From Pyrococcus kukulkanii (lineage in GTDB: Archaea; Methanobacteriota_B; Thermococci; Thermococcales; Thermococcaceae), in the NCBI RefSeq assembly GCF_041647995.1, contig NZ_JARRIB010000002.1, positions 62,001 through 126,000 of the forward strand: 64,000 nt of DNA, given 5' to 3'. A program made the position numbers and the translations under genes. Positions 44,262 to 54,887 of the stretch are shown in pieces. How positions within the stretch are numbered: the first letter of the stretch is position 1; the number at the start of each line of letters is the position of its first letter. A model generated the notes under the pieces. The model saw only the letters and a program-made list of their open reading frames with translations. It ran no database searches and was not told where the DNA came from.

Positions 44262-44996
44262 TTGACTTTCTTTTTAAAAGTTATTATAAGACCAACAGGA
44301 ATAGTAGCATTACGCGCCTTACCCCAAAGTAAAATGAGAACCGCACTACGCTACATTCCTCCAACGACTCTAATAGGAGCAATAGCGTACCCTCTGCTCC
44401 ACTTAAAAGGTAGTAGGACTGAGACATTCTATAACAAGAGGAACTTTAGAAGTGCCGCTGAAAACGTTCTAAGGCTCTTTAATTGGGTTACTGTGAAGAT
44501 CGAAGGGAAACCAAGGCTCTATGGGTCTCTTTTAAAGATAAACACGATTTATAGAGGAAAAGCCCAAAGTGCGGTGACTTCATTTCCTTTTGCTGTGATG
44601 TATGGTGAAGCGGATTATTCAATAACAGCAATTTATCTAATAAACGAGGAAGAATTATCAAAGGGCCCATATACTCTGAGGGACATTGAGAGGGCTGCAT
44701 GGGGCATGGTGAGAATTGGGTCTAGGGAATCTGTAATAAGCGTTGAAAGCGTCAAAAAAGGAAAGACAGAAATTGAGGAGATGCAAGAAACAAGGACGGC
44801 ATATGCATTTCAGTTTAAAGATGTAGAGGTTGAAGGAAAGGGAACACTGCAGTCAGTTGTTGATTGGCGTTCTGGAATCGGAGATTACTCTAAAGCAAAA
44901 CACATCATCATGTTCTACCCAGAGGGCATCGTTACCGTAAGAGGAAATTTAAAGGTTGCAAAATGTGGTGAGGAGGTGATAATCCTTGCTTCTTGA
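44262..44996 (+). CDS. cas5a: Type I-A Cas5a
   Basis: 244 residues from a TTG at 44262 supported by GGTGG 7 bp upstream. N-terminal Cas5 features: FFLKVIIRPTGIVALRALPQ, then LRYIPPTTLIGAIAYPLL. It binds the 5' handle of the crRNA and pairs with Csa2. The end overlaps the start of cas8a2 by 11 bp. Confidence 0.87.
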   Translation: MTFFLKVIIRPTGIVALRALPQSKMRTALRYIPPTTLIGAIAYPLLHLKGSRTETFYNKRNFRSAAENVLRLFNWVTVKIEGKPRLYGSLLKINTIYRGKAQSAVTSFPFAVMYGEADYSITAIYLINEEELSKGPYTLRDIERAAWGMVRIGSRESVISVESVKKGKTEIEEMQETRTAYAFQFKDVEVEGKGTLQSVVDWRSGIGDYSKAKHIIMFYPEGIVTVRGNLKVAKCGEEVIILAS

Positions 44997-46185
44997 AGCC
45001 TTATCTAAGTACCCCTACGAAGGTCTCACTAAGGAGCTCCTATCCTTGGGCATGTCATGGGTAGTCATGTATTCTGATATTAATCCAGATACGGAGGATA
45101 TTGCTAACGCATTAGAGGGTGCTTTGAATTCCCTTGAGGATAAGATCAAGGTCAACACTTCAAAGATGGGAAGGAATGATAGGCAGTCATTTGACAAGGT
45201 AATCAGGGCATGGTTCAATCAGAGTGCTCCAGATACTTATGGCGAGCTATTTGAGTTGGTGATTAGAGAGACTGCAGAGCTTATCAGGCAGGGTGTGGTA
45301 GACCCCCAGAAATCCCTTTCAAGGGTCAAAATTGATAAGAATGGTACATACCTTGGCGTTAAATTCAAGGGAGAGATGGCGATACTGCCAGCTATTCTAA
45401 AACAACCAGAATACTACGAACGTCAAAGTGGCTTTCTCATCCCAACAACTGGTCAGAAGGCCCAAATACGTTTGGATCCTTTGTGGTTCTCTCTTATGGC
45501 AGTGGGGTTCTTCATTAGTTTTGCAGGGTTCATAGGGGGAAAGTACTACCTCATGACAAAGCCTGGAGTAGAAGCTTTCTGGCCCCATGAGGTTGAAGAT
45601 GTGATAGAACATGGTTTAATTCCGTTAACTGAGGCGGGAATTTCGGCTAGGATCTCTCTTAGTACTGAGGAACTTTACGAGATGAAGCTTGCCATGAGGC
45701 TCGCAGAAACTAATACCCTTGTTCCTCCGGAAATCTATCCCGTAGTTCTACACCTCATAAGCCTTGAAGGGCAGGTGTATACTGAGCTAAAGACCCTCCA
45801 ATTAGACCTCTCAGAGCTCAGCGGGTACCTGCAGAGGTACGTTGAGAACATTGAAAAGCTCAAGATAAGTGGTCTCCAGATTATGGTTGAGACTAAAGAG
45901 GAAGGGGCAACTGTTTATAAATACCCGCTATGGGCACTCGTCGATATTGCTGAAAAAGAAATTTCAAGAGGGATAAGTGGAGACAATGAAATGCTTGTAT
46001 ATATATTTGTTAAAGATCTGTACAGGGCGGTGAATAGTGGCAACAAAAGGCTCATTGAAGATGCAGTCTTTAGGCTCTTCCGTCAGGGAAGGGCACTACT
46101 CGAAGGAAGCGCGCGAGCTAGCGGGGAACTTAAGAGAGTTCTTAGAGTTTTCATGTGGAAAGAACACATGGGGGTACTTGTGTGA
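44986..46185 (+). CDS. cas8a2: Type I-A large subunit Cas8a2 (Csa4)
   Basis: 399 residues from TTG at 44986 after GAGGTGATAATCC. It has the Csa4-like start LLEALSKYPYEGLTKELLSLG, then a hydrophobic patch (WFSLMAVGFFISFAGFIGGK, about 167-186) and a helical C-terminus. I identify it from position between cas5a and cas3' and family resemblance. It should recognise the PAM within aCascade. Overlaps on both sides indicate translational coupling. Confidence 0.82.
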   Translation: MLLEALSKYPYEGLTKELLSLGMSWVVMYSDINPDTEDIANALEGALNSLEDKIKVNTSKMGRNDRQSFDKVIRAWFNQSAPDTYGELFELVIRETAELIRQGVVDPQKSLSRVKIDKNGTYLGVKFKGEMAILPAILKQPEYYERQSGFLIPTTGQKAQIRLDPLWFSLMAVGFFISFAGFIGGKYYLMTKPGVEAFWPHEVEDVIEHGLIPLTEAGISARISLSTEELYEMKLAMRLAETNTLVPPEIYPVVLHLISLEGQVYTELKTLQLDLSELSGYLQRYVENIEKLKISGLQIMVETKEEGATVYKYPLWALVDIAEKEISRGISGDNEMLVYIFVKDLYRAVNSGNKRLIEDAVFRLFRQGRALLEGSARASGELKRVLRVFMWKEHMGVLV

Positions 46186-47780
46186 AAGCGTACAGGGAAG
46201 CCGTTAAGAGACTTGCAGAAGTTAAGGGGTTTAAGCCTGAGAAGAGACCTCTCCTTGAGGAGGCCTTTGAATTTATAATTTCATCTCAGAAACCCTTTCT
46301 TATTATTAATGCTCCAACTGGCTATGGGAAAACATTGCTTAGCTTTGCTCTTGCTCTCCACTCTCTTGAAGATGCCTCCTTGTTTGATAGGGTTATTCAT
46401 GTCCTTCCAATGAGATCAATTATTGAGGACATTCAGAAAACTGCAAATGAAGCATTTGGCTTCTCAAGGACGAAAATGATGGGGTCCAGCGGAGAGTTCC
46501 TTCACTTGTTCCCCCTTAACATAACTACAGTTGACACGTTTACATGGGACATGCTTAAGCTTAATACGAAGAAAAGGCACCGTATAAAAGCTGGGAAGGA
46601 GTTCGGTTATGACTACCTTACCCAGGCATCTATTTTGACCTCTTTGGTAATTTTTGATGAAGCCCACTTTTTGCTTGAGGAGAAACCTAAGCAAAGGAAC
46701 ACTCCTAGATTCTCTCCTATGGCAACTGCATTTGATGCAGTTCTTGAGTTCTTAACCTTCCACGAGGTTCCAATAGTCGTAATGACGGCGACACTTTCGA
46801 AAGGGCACTTTGAGTTTCTAAGGAAATACGCTGAGAAAAATAAATATGATCTCAAAGTTCTCGTGCCAGAGGAAGATCATGACCCCTTCGTGAAGCGAGA
46901 GCTGAATAAAGACATATCAATTAACTTTGTCAAAGGGAATCCTCTGAACTTTGTTGAACCTGATAAGAGAAATGCCATAATTGTTAATACAGTTAAGAGG
47001 GCCGTTGAACTGTATGACAAGGCCCTAGATAGAAATATAGGATTTGAGCGGGACAACATTATACTGATACATGGTAGAATGACATCAACCCACAAGCAAG
47101 AGCTAATAGACCGTCTAAGACAACTGCAGAGTAAAAAGTATCTCCTAATAGGAACGCAAGCAGTAGAGGCAGGTGTTGACTTTTCCGTGGATGTTATGAT
47201 AACTGATAAAGCTCCGATAAACTCTCTCCTTCAACGCTTTGGCAGGTTAGCTAGGCATGCCAATGATAGGTATGGGCAGATATTTATCATTGAAGAAGCA
47301 CCAACTGGGCCGTATCCAGAAGATAAGGTTAAGGAAACGGTTGAACTTCTCAAAAGAGCTAACATCCATCCCCGCGTTCCAAGCACTTATAGGGAGATTG
47401 TAAGTAAAGTTCATGGGGAGAGGCGTAGTGAAGTGGAGAGATATATACACAAGTCACTTAAATTAAAATTATTCAAGTTAATGAAAGATCCAAGGAAAAG
47501 GGCGCTTGACGTTCTTGGAGAAATTGAGAAACTCACAGTAAAGGGCGTGCCAATTATAAGGGACTTTTTGGTTCCCCTCTTAGTGGGCGGGGAAACCGTT
47601 CTTATAAGCCCAAGAAAGCTTCTAGACCTGTATTCAAAGGGTCTTGTCAGGATTAAGGGAATAGAAGTGAAGGTTAAAAATGAGCAAGATGCTTATGAAG
47701 TAGCTAAGGCATTTGCCCTTGGCAGGGATATCAAAGTTATATTTACAGGTGAATATGATAGGGAGCGTGGTATCGTATGA
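46182..47780 (+). CDS. cas3': Cas3' helicase (stand-alone)
   Basis: About 532 residues from a GTG at 46182 that overlaps the cas8a2 stop (GTGA). SF2 helicase motifs: NAPTGYGKTLLSFAL (about 45-59), VIFDEAHFLLEE (DEAH box), VMTATLSKGHF, and LLQRFGRLARHANDRYG. No HD domain is attached. It is supplied by the next gene, as expected for type I-A, in which Cas3' and Cas3'' join the effector complex. Confidence 0.92.
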   Translation: MKAYREAVKRLAEVKGFKPEKRPLLEEAFEFIISSQKPFLIINAPTGYGKTLLSFALALHSLEDASLFDRVIHVLPMRSIIEDIQKTANEAFGFSRTKMMGSSGEFLHLFPLNITTVDTFTWDMLKLNTKKRHRIKAGKEFGYDYLTQASILTSLVIFDEAHFLLEEKPKQRNTPRFSPMATAFDAVLEFLTFHEVPIVVMTATLSKGHFEFLRKYAEKNKYDLKVLVPEEDHDPFVKRELNKDISINFVKGNPLNFVEPDKRNAIIVNTVKRAVELYDKALDRNIGFERDNIILIHGRMTSTHKQELIDRLRQLQSKKYLLIGTQAVEAGVDFSVDVMITDKAPINSLLQRFGRLARHANDRYGQIFIIEEAPTGPYPEDKVKETVELLKRANIHPRVPSTYREIVSKVHGERRSEVERYIHKSLKLKLFKLMKDPRKRALDVLGEIEKLTVKGVPIIRDFLVPLLVGGETVLISPRKLLDLYSKGLVRIKGIEVKVKNEQDAYEVAKAFALGRDIKVIFTGEYDRERGIV

Positions 47781-48439
47781 ATGCCTGTGCATATTTTGAT
47801 GAGGGAAAGTGCATTGAGACTATGGAAGCACATGTAAAGAAAGGCCTCGAACTGATTGAGGATTTGTACATTAAAAGGGACTATGGCAAGTTTCTAGGTA
47901 GACTCCTTGGCGTTGGACTTAAAACGGCAAATGACATTTTAAGGAAAACTTATGCTCTTCATGACGTTGGAAAGTGTCTCGAAGAGTTCCAGCTCAGAGG
48001 ATCCAGCTTTGGTCACCATGCATTTTATTCTTACCTCATTGCAAGGGAGGCTTTACGTGAATTTGGAAGTACCGGCAAGGTTGCTTCAGCTGCAATTCTG
48101 CTTCATCACCATGACTGGATAGTCAAGGAGTCTCCTAAAAAGCCAAGAAATCTTAAACTGTGCAGTGAGTGCATTTCAATTATTGAGGATCTTTCAGGTG
48201 TCACAATTCCATCCACACTCCCATGGATTAATCCCAGAGATGCATATGGAACTGCAGATTCTGTCCTAGTGAGTAACCTACGCGCAGTATACGCTATACT
48301 GCTTCCAATTACGGTGGCAGATAACTACGCAGCGGCCTGCAACAGGAGAGGTAAAGGAAGCGCCCTTGGAAAGGAGATCTTTGAAACGCTGGAAGTTAGG
48401 GGGTGGGATATTGCTCGTTGTATTCCCAGTGGGCTTTGA
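47777..48439 (+). CDS. cas3'': Cas3'' HD nuclease
   Basis: 220 residues. HD superfamily metal motifs: YALHDVGKCLEEF, FGHHAFYSYLIAREA and ILLHHHDWIV. N-terminal CAYFDEGKCIETMEAHVKKG provides the first His. It cuts single-stranded DNA exposed by Cas3' in type I-A interference. It overlaps cas3' by 4 bp and csa3 by about 29 bp. Confidence 0.9.
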   Translation: MNACAYFDEGKCIETMEAHVKKGLELIEDLYIKRDYGKFLGRLLGVGLKTANDILRKTYALHDVGKCLEEFQLRGSSFGHHAFYSYLIAREALREFGSTGKVASAAILLHHHDWIVKESPKKPRNLKLCSECISIIEDLSGVTIPSTLPWINPRDAYGTADSVLVSNLRAVYAILLPITVADNYAAACNRRGKGSALGKEIFETLEVRGWDIARCIPSGL

Positions 48440-49091
48440 TGAGAAGTTCATAATTAGAGCACTTATGAGAAGGAGAGAGGAATTTAGGGGTCTTGGAGTT
48501 GGAGATAGGCTCATGGCAATTCTTCCAGAGGGCTATGAGCGAGAGCAGAGAACAGTAAATGCCCTTAAATCCATAGAAGACGTTGCATCTCCTATCGTGG
48601 GCGGAGATAATGTATTACGTCTGGAAGTACCCATGAAGAGTGAAGACATCGTTCTGACAATAAAAAAGGGGATTGAGGATAGTCTGACACCTGATAGGAT
48701 AGTTCTGGCTGTTCTATCTGGTGGAATGCGCCCCTTGCTCGTTGCAACTCTTTTGGCTCTCATTGGGCTTAAAGATACAAGGGTAATTGTGGAAAGTGAT
48801 TTTGAAAATCTATCTGGCTATATATCTCTGGAACTGGGACCATTCTTAGCTCCAAAAAGTAGGCGGTGGGAGCTAATACTTTGCGGGCTTCTCAAAGAGA
48901 AGAGTGTTAGAACAATTGCTGAAGAACTCGGGGTTTCAGTAGCTACAATTAGTAATGAGCTGAGGAAAATGTTGAAGTATAATCTCGTACGAGCAGAAAA
49001 GGGAAAGAGAAGAACGCCAAAATATTTCATAACAACTGCCGGAAAGACATATCTAAAGCTAATGAGAAGTGAATGTCTTGGAACTTATTAA
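48411..49091 (+). CDS. csa3: Csa3 CARF-wHTH regulator
   Basis: About 226 residues from TTG at 48411, which has GGGTGGG just upstream. An ATG at 48366 would overlap cas3'' more deeply. The N-terminal CARF-like Rossmann domain (LVVFPVGFDEKFIIRALMRR, then VLSGGMRPLLVATLLAL) is followed by a winged helix with ELILCGLLKEKSVRTIAEEL and VSVATISNELRKML (about 155-200). Csa3 proteins regulate type I-A cas genes and adaptation, perhaps in response to a cyclic oligonucleotide. It ends the operon. Confidence 0.9.
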   Translation: MLVVFPVGFDEKFIIRALMRRREEFRGLGVGDRLMAILPEGYEREQRTVNALKSIEDVASPIVGGDNVLRLEVPMKSEDIVLTIKKGIEDSLTPDRIVLAVLSGGMRPLLVATLLALIGLKDTRVIVESDFENLSGYISLELGPFLAPKSRRWELILCGLLKEKSVRTIAEELGVSVATISNELRKMLKYNLVRAEKGKRRTPKYFITTAGKTYLKLMRSECLGTY

Positions 49092-49335
49092 ACCTTATTA
49101 CCTACCTTTTTCTTTCTCTTGTAGCGGGGATATAGTTTCATTAGAATAACATACCGAACTGTTTTAGGTATTCCTAACACACGAAAAATTTTATAAGCAA
49201 TTACAGCCTTGTAGTTTTTGACCAAGTTATAATAAATGCAAAAGTTATAATCAAATTGGGAATTACAGGATTAAATCACCAGGTTAGTGAAATCAAGGAG
49301 TTTGGATGAAATCAGAGACAACAGTTCTACCTCCC

Positions 49336-49593
49336 TTAAATTGTATCTTCTATGGGATTCTTCTCGACCCCAAGAGTTTCTCGAGGAGGCATAGATCTTA
49401 ACTTGTAGATTATTACAGCGTCATGATCTTCGTCGATTAATTTCCTAAGCCCTACTTTTATCCTCTCATATTCTGCTAAGGTTACTTCTCCCTCGAAAAC
49501 GCTGTTCTGAACCCAGTGGAGATGCCGTCTTAGAAACTTCTTGACCTTGTTCACCCGCTCAACAGCCACGTCATATACTATAACCACGTACAT
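49336..49593 (-). CDS. cas2: CRISPR adaptation protein Cas2
   Basis: About 85 residues from the ATG at 49593. Ferredoxin-like Cas2 start MYVVIVYDV with the conserved Asp, then KVKKFLRRHLHWVQNSVFEGEVT. It bridges Cas1 dimers during spacer integration. It faces away from the array. Its promoter is visible on the minus strand (CGAAAGATATAAATTT at about 49617-49632). It is isolated from cas1 and cas4, which is unusual for a gene that works with them. Confidence 0.92.
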   Translation of the reverse strand: MYVVIVYDVAVERVNKVKKFLRRHLHWVQNSVFEGEVTLAEYERIKVGLRKLIDEDHDAVIIYKLRSMPPRETLGVEKNPIEDTI

Positions 49594-50109
49594 GATCAAA
49601 AATAGGATGCCTAGAAATTTATATCTTTCGAAAAATCTTAAATACTACCTCTCAGGCCCTATTTTCCTTGAAAAAATCTAAATATTGCTTATTTAGTTGA
49701 ATAATTGGTTGTAAGAGAATTGGAAAGTTTCAGTAACTTTTTGTTAGTATGTAACATTTCGTCATATTTTTCGGCATATTTTGTAACTAAATTTTTTCGG
49801 AGCTTAAAGTGGAGCTAGAAGGGGTGCTCTTTTATCTCAAACCCTGTTGAAACCATGTCTTTTCTCAATTATTTGCCCATATTCTGCTTGTTTCTAAACT
49901 ACTGATTTGACAGGCCGTTGAAAATTTAATGATCATTTTTGAGCACTTAAATTTTAGAGTTCTCAGAAATTCTTTCGTTTCGGGCTTTGAATTCTTACAA
50001 CTGCTCTTTAAGGCCTTTTAAGGCTCCGGTAAGCACCCTTTGCCAAAAGACTTATAAAATCCAAGCCTTCTAAGAATAATATAGAGGGAAATAAGTAAAA
50101 ACTTGCGCT
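49594..50109 (+). promoter_or_regulatory. CRISPR leader
   Basis: About 500 bp of AT-rich non-coding sequence between cas2 and the first repeat. Near its end, CCAAAAGACTTATAAAATCC (50043-50062) gives a BRE plus TATA box, so transcription of the array should begin near 50080-50085, about 25-30 nt before the first repeat. The left edge also carries the divergent cas2 promoter. The orientation agrees with the ATTGAAAG end of each repeat and with the degenerate last repeat at 54856. Confidence 0.8.
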
Positions 50110-53100
50110 GTTCCAATAAGACTAAAAGAGAATTGAAAGTTGAAGTGGGCAGTAGTGTTAAGTGAAGGTGCAGGGGTTCCAATAAGACTAAAAGAGAATT
50201 GAAAGGCATATCTATTCTTTCGTTAAGATATTTCATATACTCGTTCCAATAAGACTAAAAGAGAATTGAAAGATGAACTCGCTTACATTTACTGTCATAC
50301 GGCAATACTAGTTCCAATAAGACTAAAAGAGAATTGAAAGTGAAGGAAGCTGTCGAGGAGAGGCTTGAGCCAGTCAGGGGTTCCAATAAGACTAAAAGAG
50401 AATTGAAAGCGGTGAGGGTCAGGGAAGTCCTGCCGTCCCTGGTGGAGGTTCCAATAAGACTAAAAGAGAATTGAAAGCCTTGGGGCATTGTGTGGGTTTT
50501 CCACGTAGAGTGGGGTTCCAATAAGACTAAAAGAGAATTGAAAGTTCGACTTCACAAAGGAGGACATCGAGGAGGTCAAGGTTCCAATAAGACTAAAAGA
50601 GAATTGAAAGAGGAGGACGATGTTGTCGGTGGCAGGGGTGGTGACGGTTCCAATAAGACTAAAAGAGAATTGAAAGGAGCGTGAAGGTCTCGGGGTTGTC
50701 GATGGGCACCTTTGTTCCAATAAGACTAAAAGAGAATTGAAAGGAGGGAGACGCTGAAGCAGGCCGGGGTGATCCAGGGTTCCAATAAGACTAAAAGAGA
50801 ATTGAAAGCTCATAGAGAGCGTCCGTGAGCGCCTGAAGGCAATTAGTTCCAATAAGACTAAAAGAGAATTGAAAGATAATCCGCTGGCACAGTATTTGAC
50901 AGCTCCAGCAAGTTCCAATAAGACTAAAAGAGAATTGAAAGGGAGTAGAGGCAATTGAATATTTTAAAAAGTTTTACAAGTTCCAATAAGACTAAAAGAA
51001 AATTGAAAGAGTCTTCTAGCTGATCCTCGTAGCTGTACTCCCCGAGTTCCAATAAGACTAAAAGAGAATTGAAAGGAATTCTTTGCGCAACTCGGGGTCA
51101 TCTATGATGTGGGTTCCAATAAGACTAAAAGAGAATTGAAAGATGGAAACAAACGCCACGATCTACATCTACGACGAGGTTCCAATAAGACTAAAAGAGA
51201 ATTGAAAGAGGGCCCTATGAAACGGCCCTTTGGGTCGATTCTCCGTTCCAATAAGACTAAAAGAGAATTGAAAGAGGGTCATCTGCTTTTACCTCATTAG
51301 GGACTATGATGTTCCAATAAGACTAAAAGAGAATTGAAAGCTCACTAGGAAGTATAACACTCCCACACCAATGGTTCCAATAAGACTAAAAGAGAATTGA
51401 AAGGTGGTGAAGAGAAGCAATGCACTAACATGAGCATGAACATGGTTCCAATAAGACTAAAAGAGAATTGAAAGCTCCTCATCAGTACCCAACGAAGCCG
51501 TGCTAACGTGTTCCAATAAGACTAAAAGAGAATTGAAAGCCTCATATCTGGTTCTGGTCAAGCCCGTCGCTTTGGGTTCCAATAAGACTAAAAGAGAATT
51601 GAAAGCTAAAACTAACAACACCACAACAACCCTTTTCCTCGTTCCAATAAGACTAAAAGAGAATTGAAAGGGAGATTATTTTCAGTCTTTCTGAGTGGGG
51701 CAACGTGTTCCAATAAGACTAAAAGAGAATTGAAAGATCTTCCACATGTGGCTCACCTCATATTACATTATGCGTTCCAATAAGACTAAAAGAGAATTGA
51801 AAGAATCAGGTGCTCAAGGGCTGACTGTAAGTTCAACGACAAGTTCCAATAAGACTAAAAGAGAATTGAAAGGACGCCACTCGGGACGCGCTTCATGAGG
51901 TTTGAGAGTTCCAATAAGACTAAAAGAGAATTGAAAGCAGTTAGAGACGAACTAACGGGCGAGTGGGTTCTAGAAGTTCCAATAAGACTAAAAGAGAATT
52001 GAAAGGATAACGAGCATCAGTGGGACGTAGCTGAGGATAGTGGTTCCAATAAGACTAAAAGAGAATTGAAAGAATGAAAGCCTAAACGCCTGACTCGTGG
52101 ACTTTGGTGTTCCAATAAGACTAAAAGAGAATTGAAAGCGTACTCCTGGCCGGTTAGTGCTGCCTCCCCAATGTGTTCCAATAAGACTAAAAGAGAATTG
52201 AAAGAAGTCAGTAAGAAATGCAGTTTCTGACGTGATAAAGTTCCAATAAGACTAAAAGAGAATTGAAAGATGGTGCGTTGATGAAGGACAGTAATGACTT
52301 TATGAAGTTCCAATAAGACTAAAAGAGAATTGAAAGGTGATCCCTGGGGCTTTCGGGGGAAAAAGTCAAAATGTTCCAATAAGACTAAAAGAGAATTGAA
52401 AGGTCATGACAATTTTTGTATTGTTAGTGAGCACATAGGGTTCCAATAAGACTAAAAGAGAATTGAAAGTGCGGCCAGCTCGATCCTGTCCATTTTCACA
52501 CCCCCCGTTCCAATAAGACTAAAAGAGAATTGAAAGCGACCCAGTTCTTGTCCATAATCACCCCCCCATATACGTTCCAATAAGACTAAAAGAGAATTGA
52601 AAGAGGGCACCCGGGTAGGGTGGGGTTGGGGGTTCAGGTTGTTCCAATAAGACTAAAAGAGAATTGAAAGGAGGTTCAGGATCTGAACAGGGTAATCGAC
52701 ATGCTCTGTTCCAATAAGACTAAAAGAGAATTGAAAGATGGTGACATAATTGTAGCTGGAGTTACTGGAAGTTTTGGGTTCCAATAAGACTAAAAGAGAA
52801 TTGAAAGCCTAACGACCCTTATGTTTGGGCCCTTCAACCTCGCCCCCATGTTCCAATAAGACTAAAAGAGAATTGAAAGAGGATTATGTCCGGGCTTGCC
52901 CCGTTGATCGGCCCCATGTTCCAATAAGACTAAAAGAGAATTGAAAGACCAGCTTTATAGCTTTCGCCACGTAGCCGAACTCGAGTTCCAATAAGACTAA
53001 AAGAGAATTGAAAGGAACTGGACGTCGCACCCACACCACAACCTACACCACGTTCCAATAAGACTAAAAGAGAATTGAAAGTTCTTTTTGCTTCAGGTGT

Positions 53101-54885
53101 TCCAACTTTAGAACATGCTGGTTCCAATAAGACTAAAAGAGAATTGAAAGGGGGCTATAAGTTAGATGATATTGTCTGGAATATGAGTTCCAATAAGACT
53201 AAAAGAGAATTGAAAGCAAGTGAGTACAGCCTTGGAATGTCGAGGCTTATTGGTTCCAATAAGACTAAAAGAGAATTGAAAGAGGATATCAGCAAATATG
53301 GACCTTTATGCCCTTCACAGTTCCAATAAGACTAAAAGAGAATTGAAAGAGAATTGGCCTTGGGCTCGCAGCCACATTCATTGTCGCGTTCCAATAAGAC
53401 TAAAAGAGAATTGAAAGCTTCTCAAGAGATAATATAGCGTTCCCGAGGAACTTTGTTCCAATAAGACTAAAAGAGAATTGAAAGGCTTATCTGGAGTATC
53501 TTGTCCGCCTTTTCCTTATCGTTCCAATAAGACTAAAAGAGAATTGAAAGAAGTGGTCTTAACTACCTCAACGGCTTTTTTGGCATAGTTCCAATAAGAC
53601 TAAAAGAGAATTGAAAGCTGAAACTATCGTTTTAGGTTCTTCCCTTGAACTGTAAAGGTTCCAATAAGACTAAAAGAGAATTGAAAGTGAGCGTCAGGTT
53701 CCTCGAAAAGGAGCTGGAGAGGGTTCCAATAAGACTAAAAGAGAATTGAAAGTCTCCTCTTGTCCGAGCGTATCCTCACGTATTCCCGTTCCAATAAGAC
53801 TAAAAGAGAATTGAAAGGTGAGGAGTGTTGAGAATGTTGGGGATGCAAGGAGGGGTTCCAATAAGACTAAAAGAGAATTGAAAGAATAAGGCTTCTCTGT
53901 AAAAGCCCATGCTCACCTCCGTTCCAATAAGACTAAAAGAGAATTGAAAGGCATCAAACCACCCCCTCCTCAACCGGATCGAGAGAGGTTCCAATAAGAC
54001 TAAAAGAGAATTGAAAGTTTGCATCATTTGAACTTGGAGGAAGCCGGGGCAGGAGTTCCAATAAGACTAAAAGAGAATTGAAAGGCTGCACAATGGGATA
54101 AGATTCAGAGGATGGCTGCAGTTCCAATAAGACTAAAAGAGAATTGAAAGCAGCCGGTTCTATTGTTATCGTGGAGTTAGTAACTCGTTCCAATAAGACT
54201 AAAAGAGAATTGAAAGGAGTATAGACCTGGTAATTATGTAGCAGATACTGAATTAGGTTCCAATAAGACTAAAAGAGAATTGAAAGCTCATTGACTTGGA
54301 GGTCTTCAGGCCACTCCACGTCAGTTCCAATAAGACTAAAAGAGAATTGAAAGTTATACAGTGGGCACATATTGTCAATGTTACAGGCAAGTTCCAATAA
54401 GACTAAAAGAGAATTGAAAGCGGTTCTATCAACGTAAATCTTAACGCTCTCAAGCTCGTTCCAATAAGACTAAAAGAGAATTGAAAGTGGATTTATGGAA
54501 CGTGGACAGGAAAAGGGCGGTTCCAATAAGACTAAAAGAGAATTGAAAGGTGCAGATCTAGTAATTCTGGGTGTTCTATATTTCGGTTCCAATAAGACTA
54601 AAAGAGAATTGAAAGCGGCAAGCTCGTGGACAGGCTGTTCGACGCCGGTGCCGTTCCAATAAGACTAAAAGAGAATTGAAAGAGGTTCACGGCGTGCCGA
54701 TAGCCGTGATGAAGGCCCTCGGTTCCAATAAGACTAAAAGAGAATTGAAAGTACGACTTAGTGCTAACAGCGGCAGGCTTCACGGCGGGTTCCAATAAGA
54801 CTAAAAGAGAATTGAAAGTGGAAATATACAGACTGTGTTATTTCACCTGGTGGGGGTTCCAATAAGACTAAAAGAGAATTAAAAG
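50110..54885 (+). CRISPR. CRISPR array, about 72 repeats of 30 nt and 71 spacers
   Basis: Repeats begin GTTCCAATAAGAC and end GAGAATTGAAAG. By manual count there are about 72, separated by spacers of 34-40 nt, mostly 36-38 nt. One repeat near 50984-51009 carries a G-to-A change (AAAAGAAAATTG). The terminal repeat (54856-54885) ends AATTAAAAG, typical of a decayed distal repeat. The leader is on the left, so the newest spacers lie near 50 kb. The last 8 nt match the 5' handle made by Pyrococcus Cas6. No spacer was seen to match the window itself. Confidence 0.98.
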
Positions 54886-54887
54886 CG

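Noticed and set aside
49594-50109. Possible small gene in the leader
   Set aside because: Short frames only, many stops, and a clear BRE/TATA immediately before the array. It fits a leader.
50460-50954. Long open frames inside the CRISPR array on both strands (also at 50255-50521, 52017-52379, 53075-53329 and 53800-54193)
   Set aside because: They translate the repeat itself again and again (SNKTKRELK or FNSLLVLLE), so they are by-products of the array, not genes.
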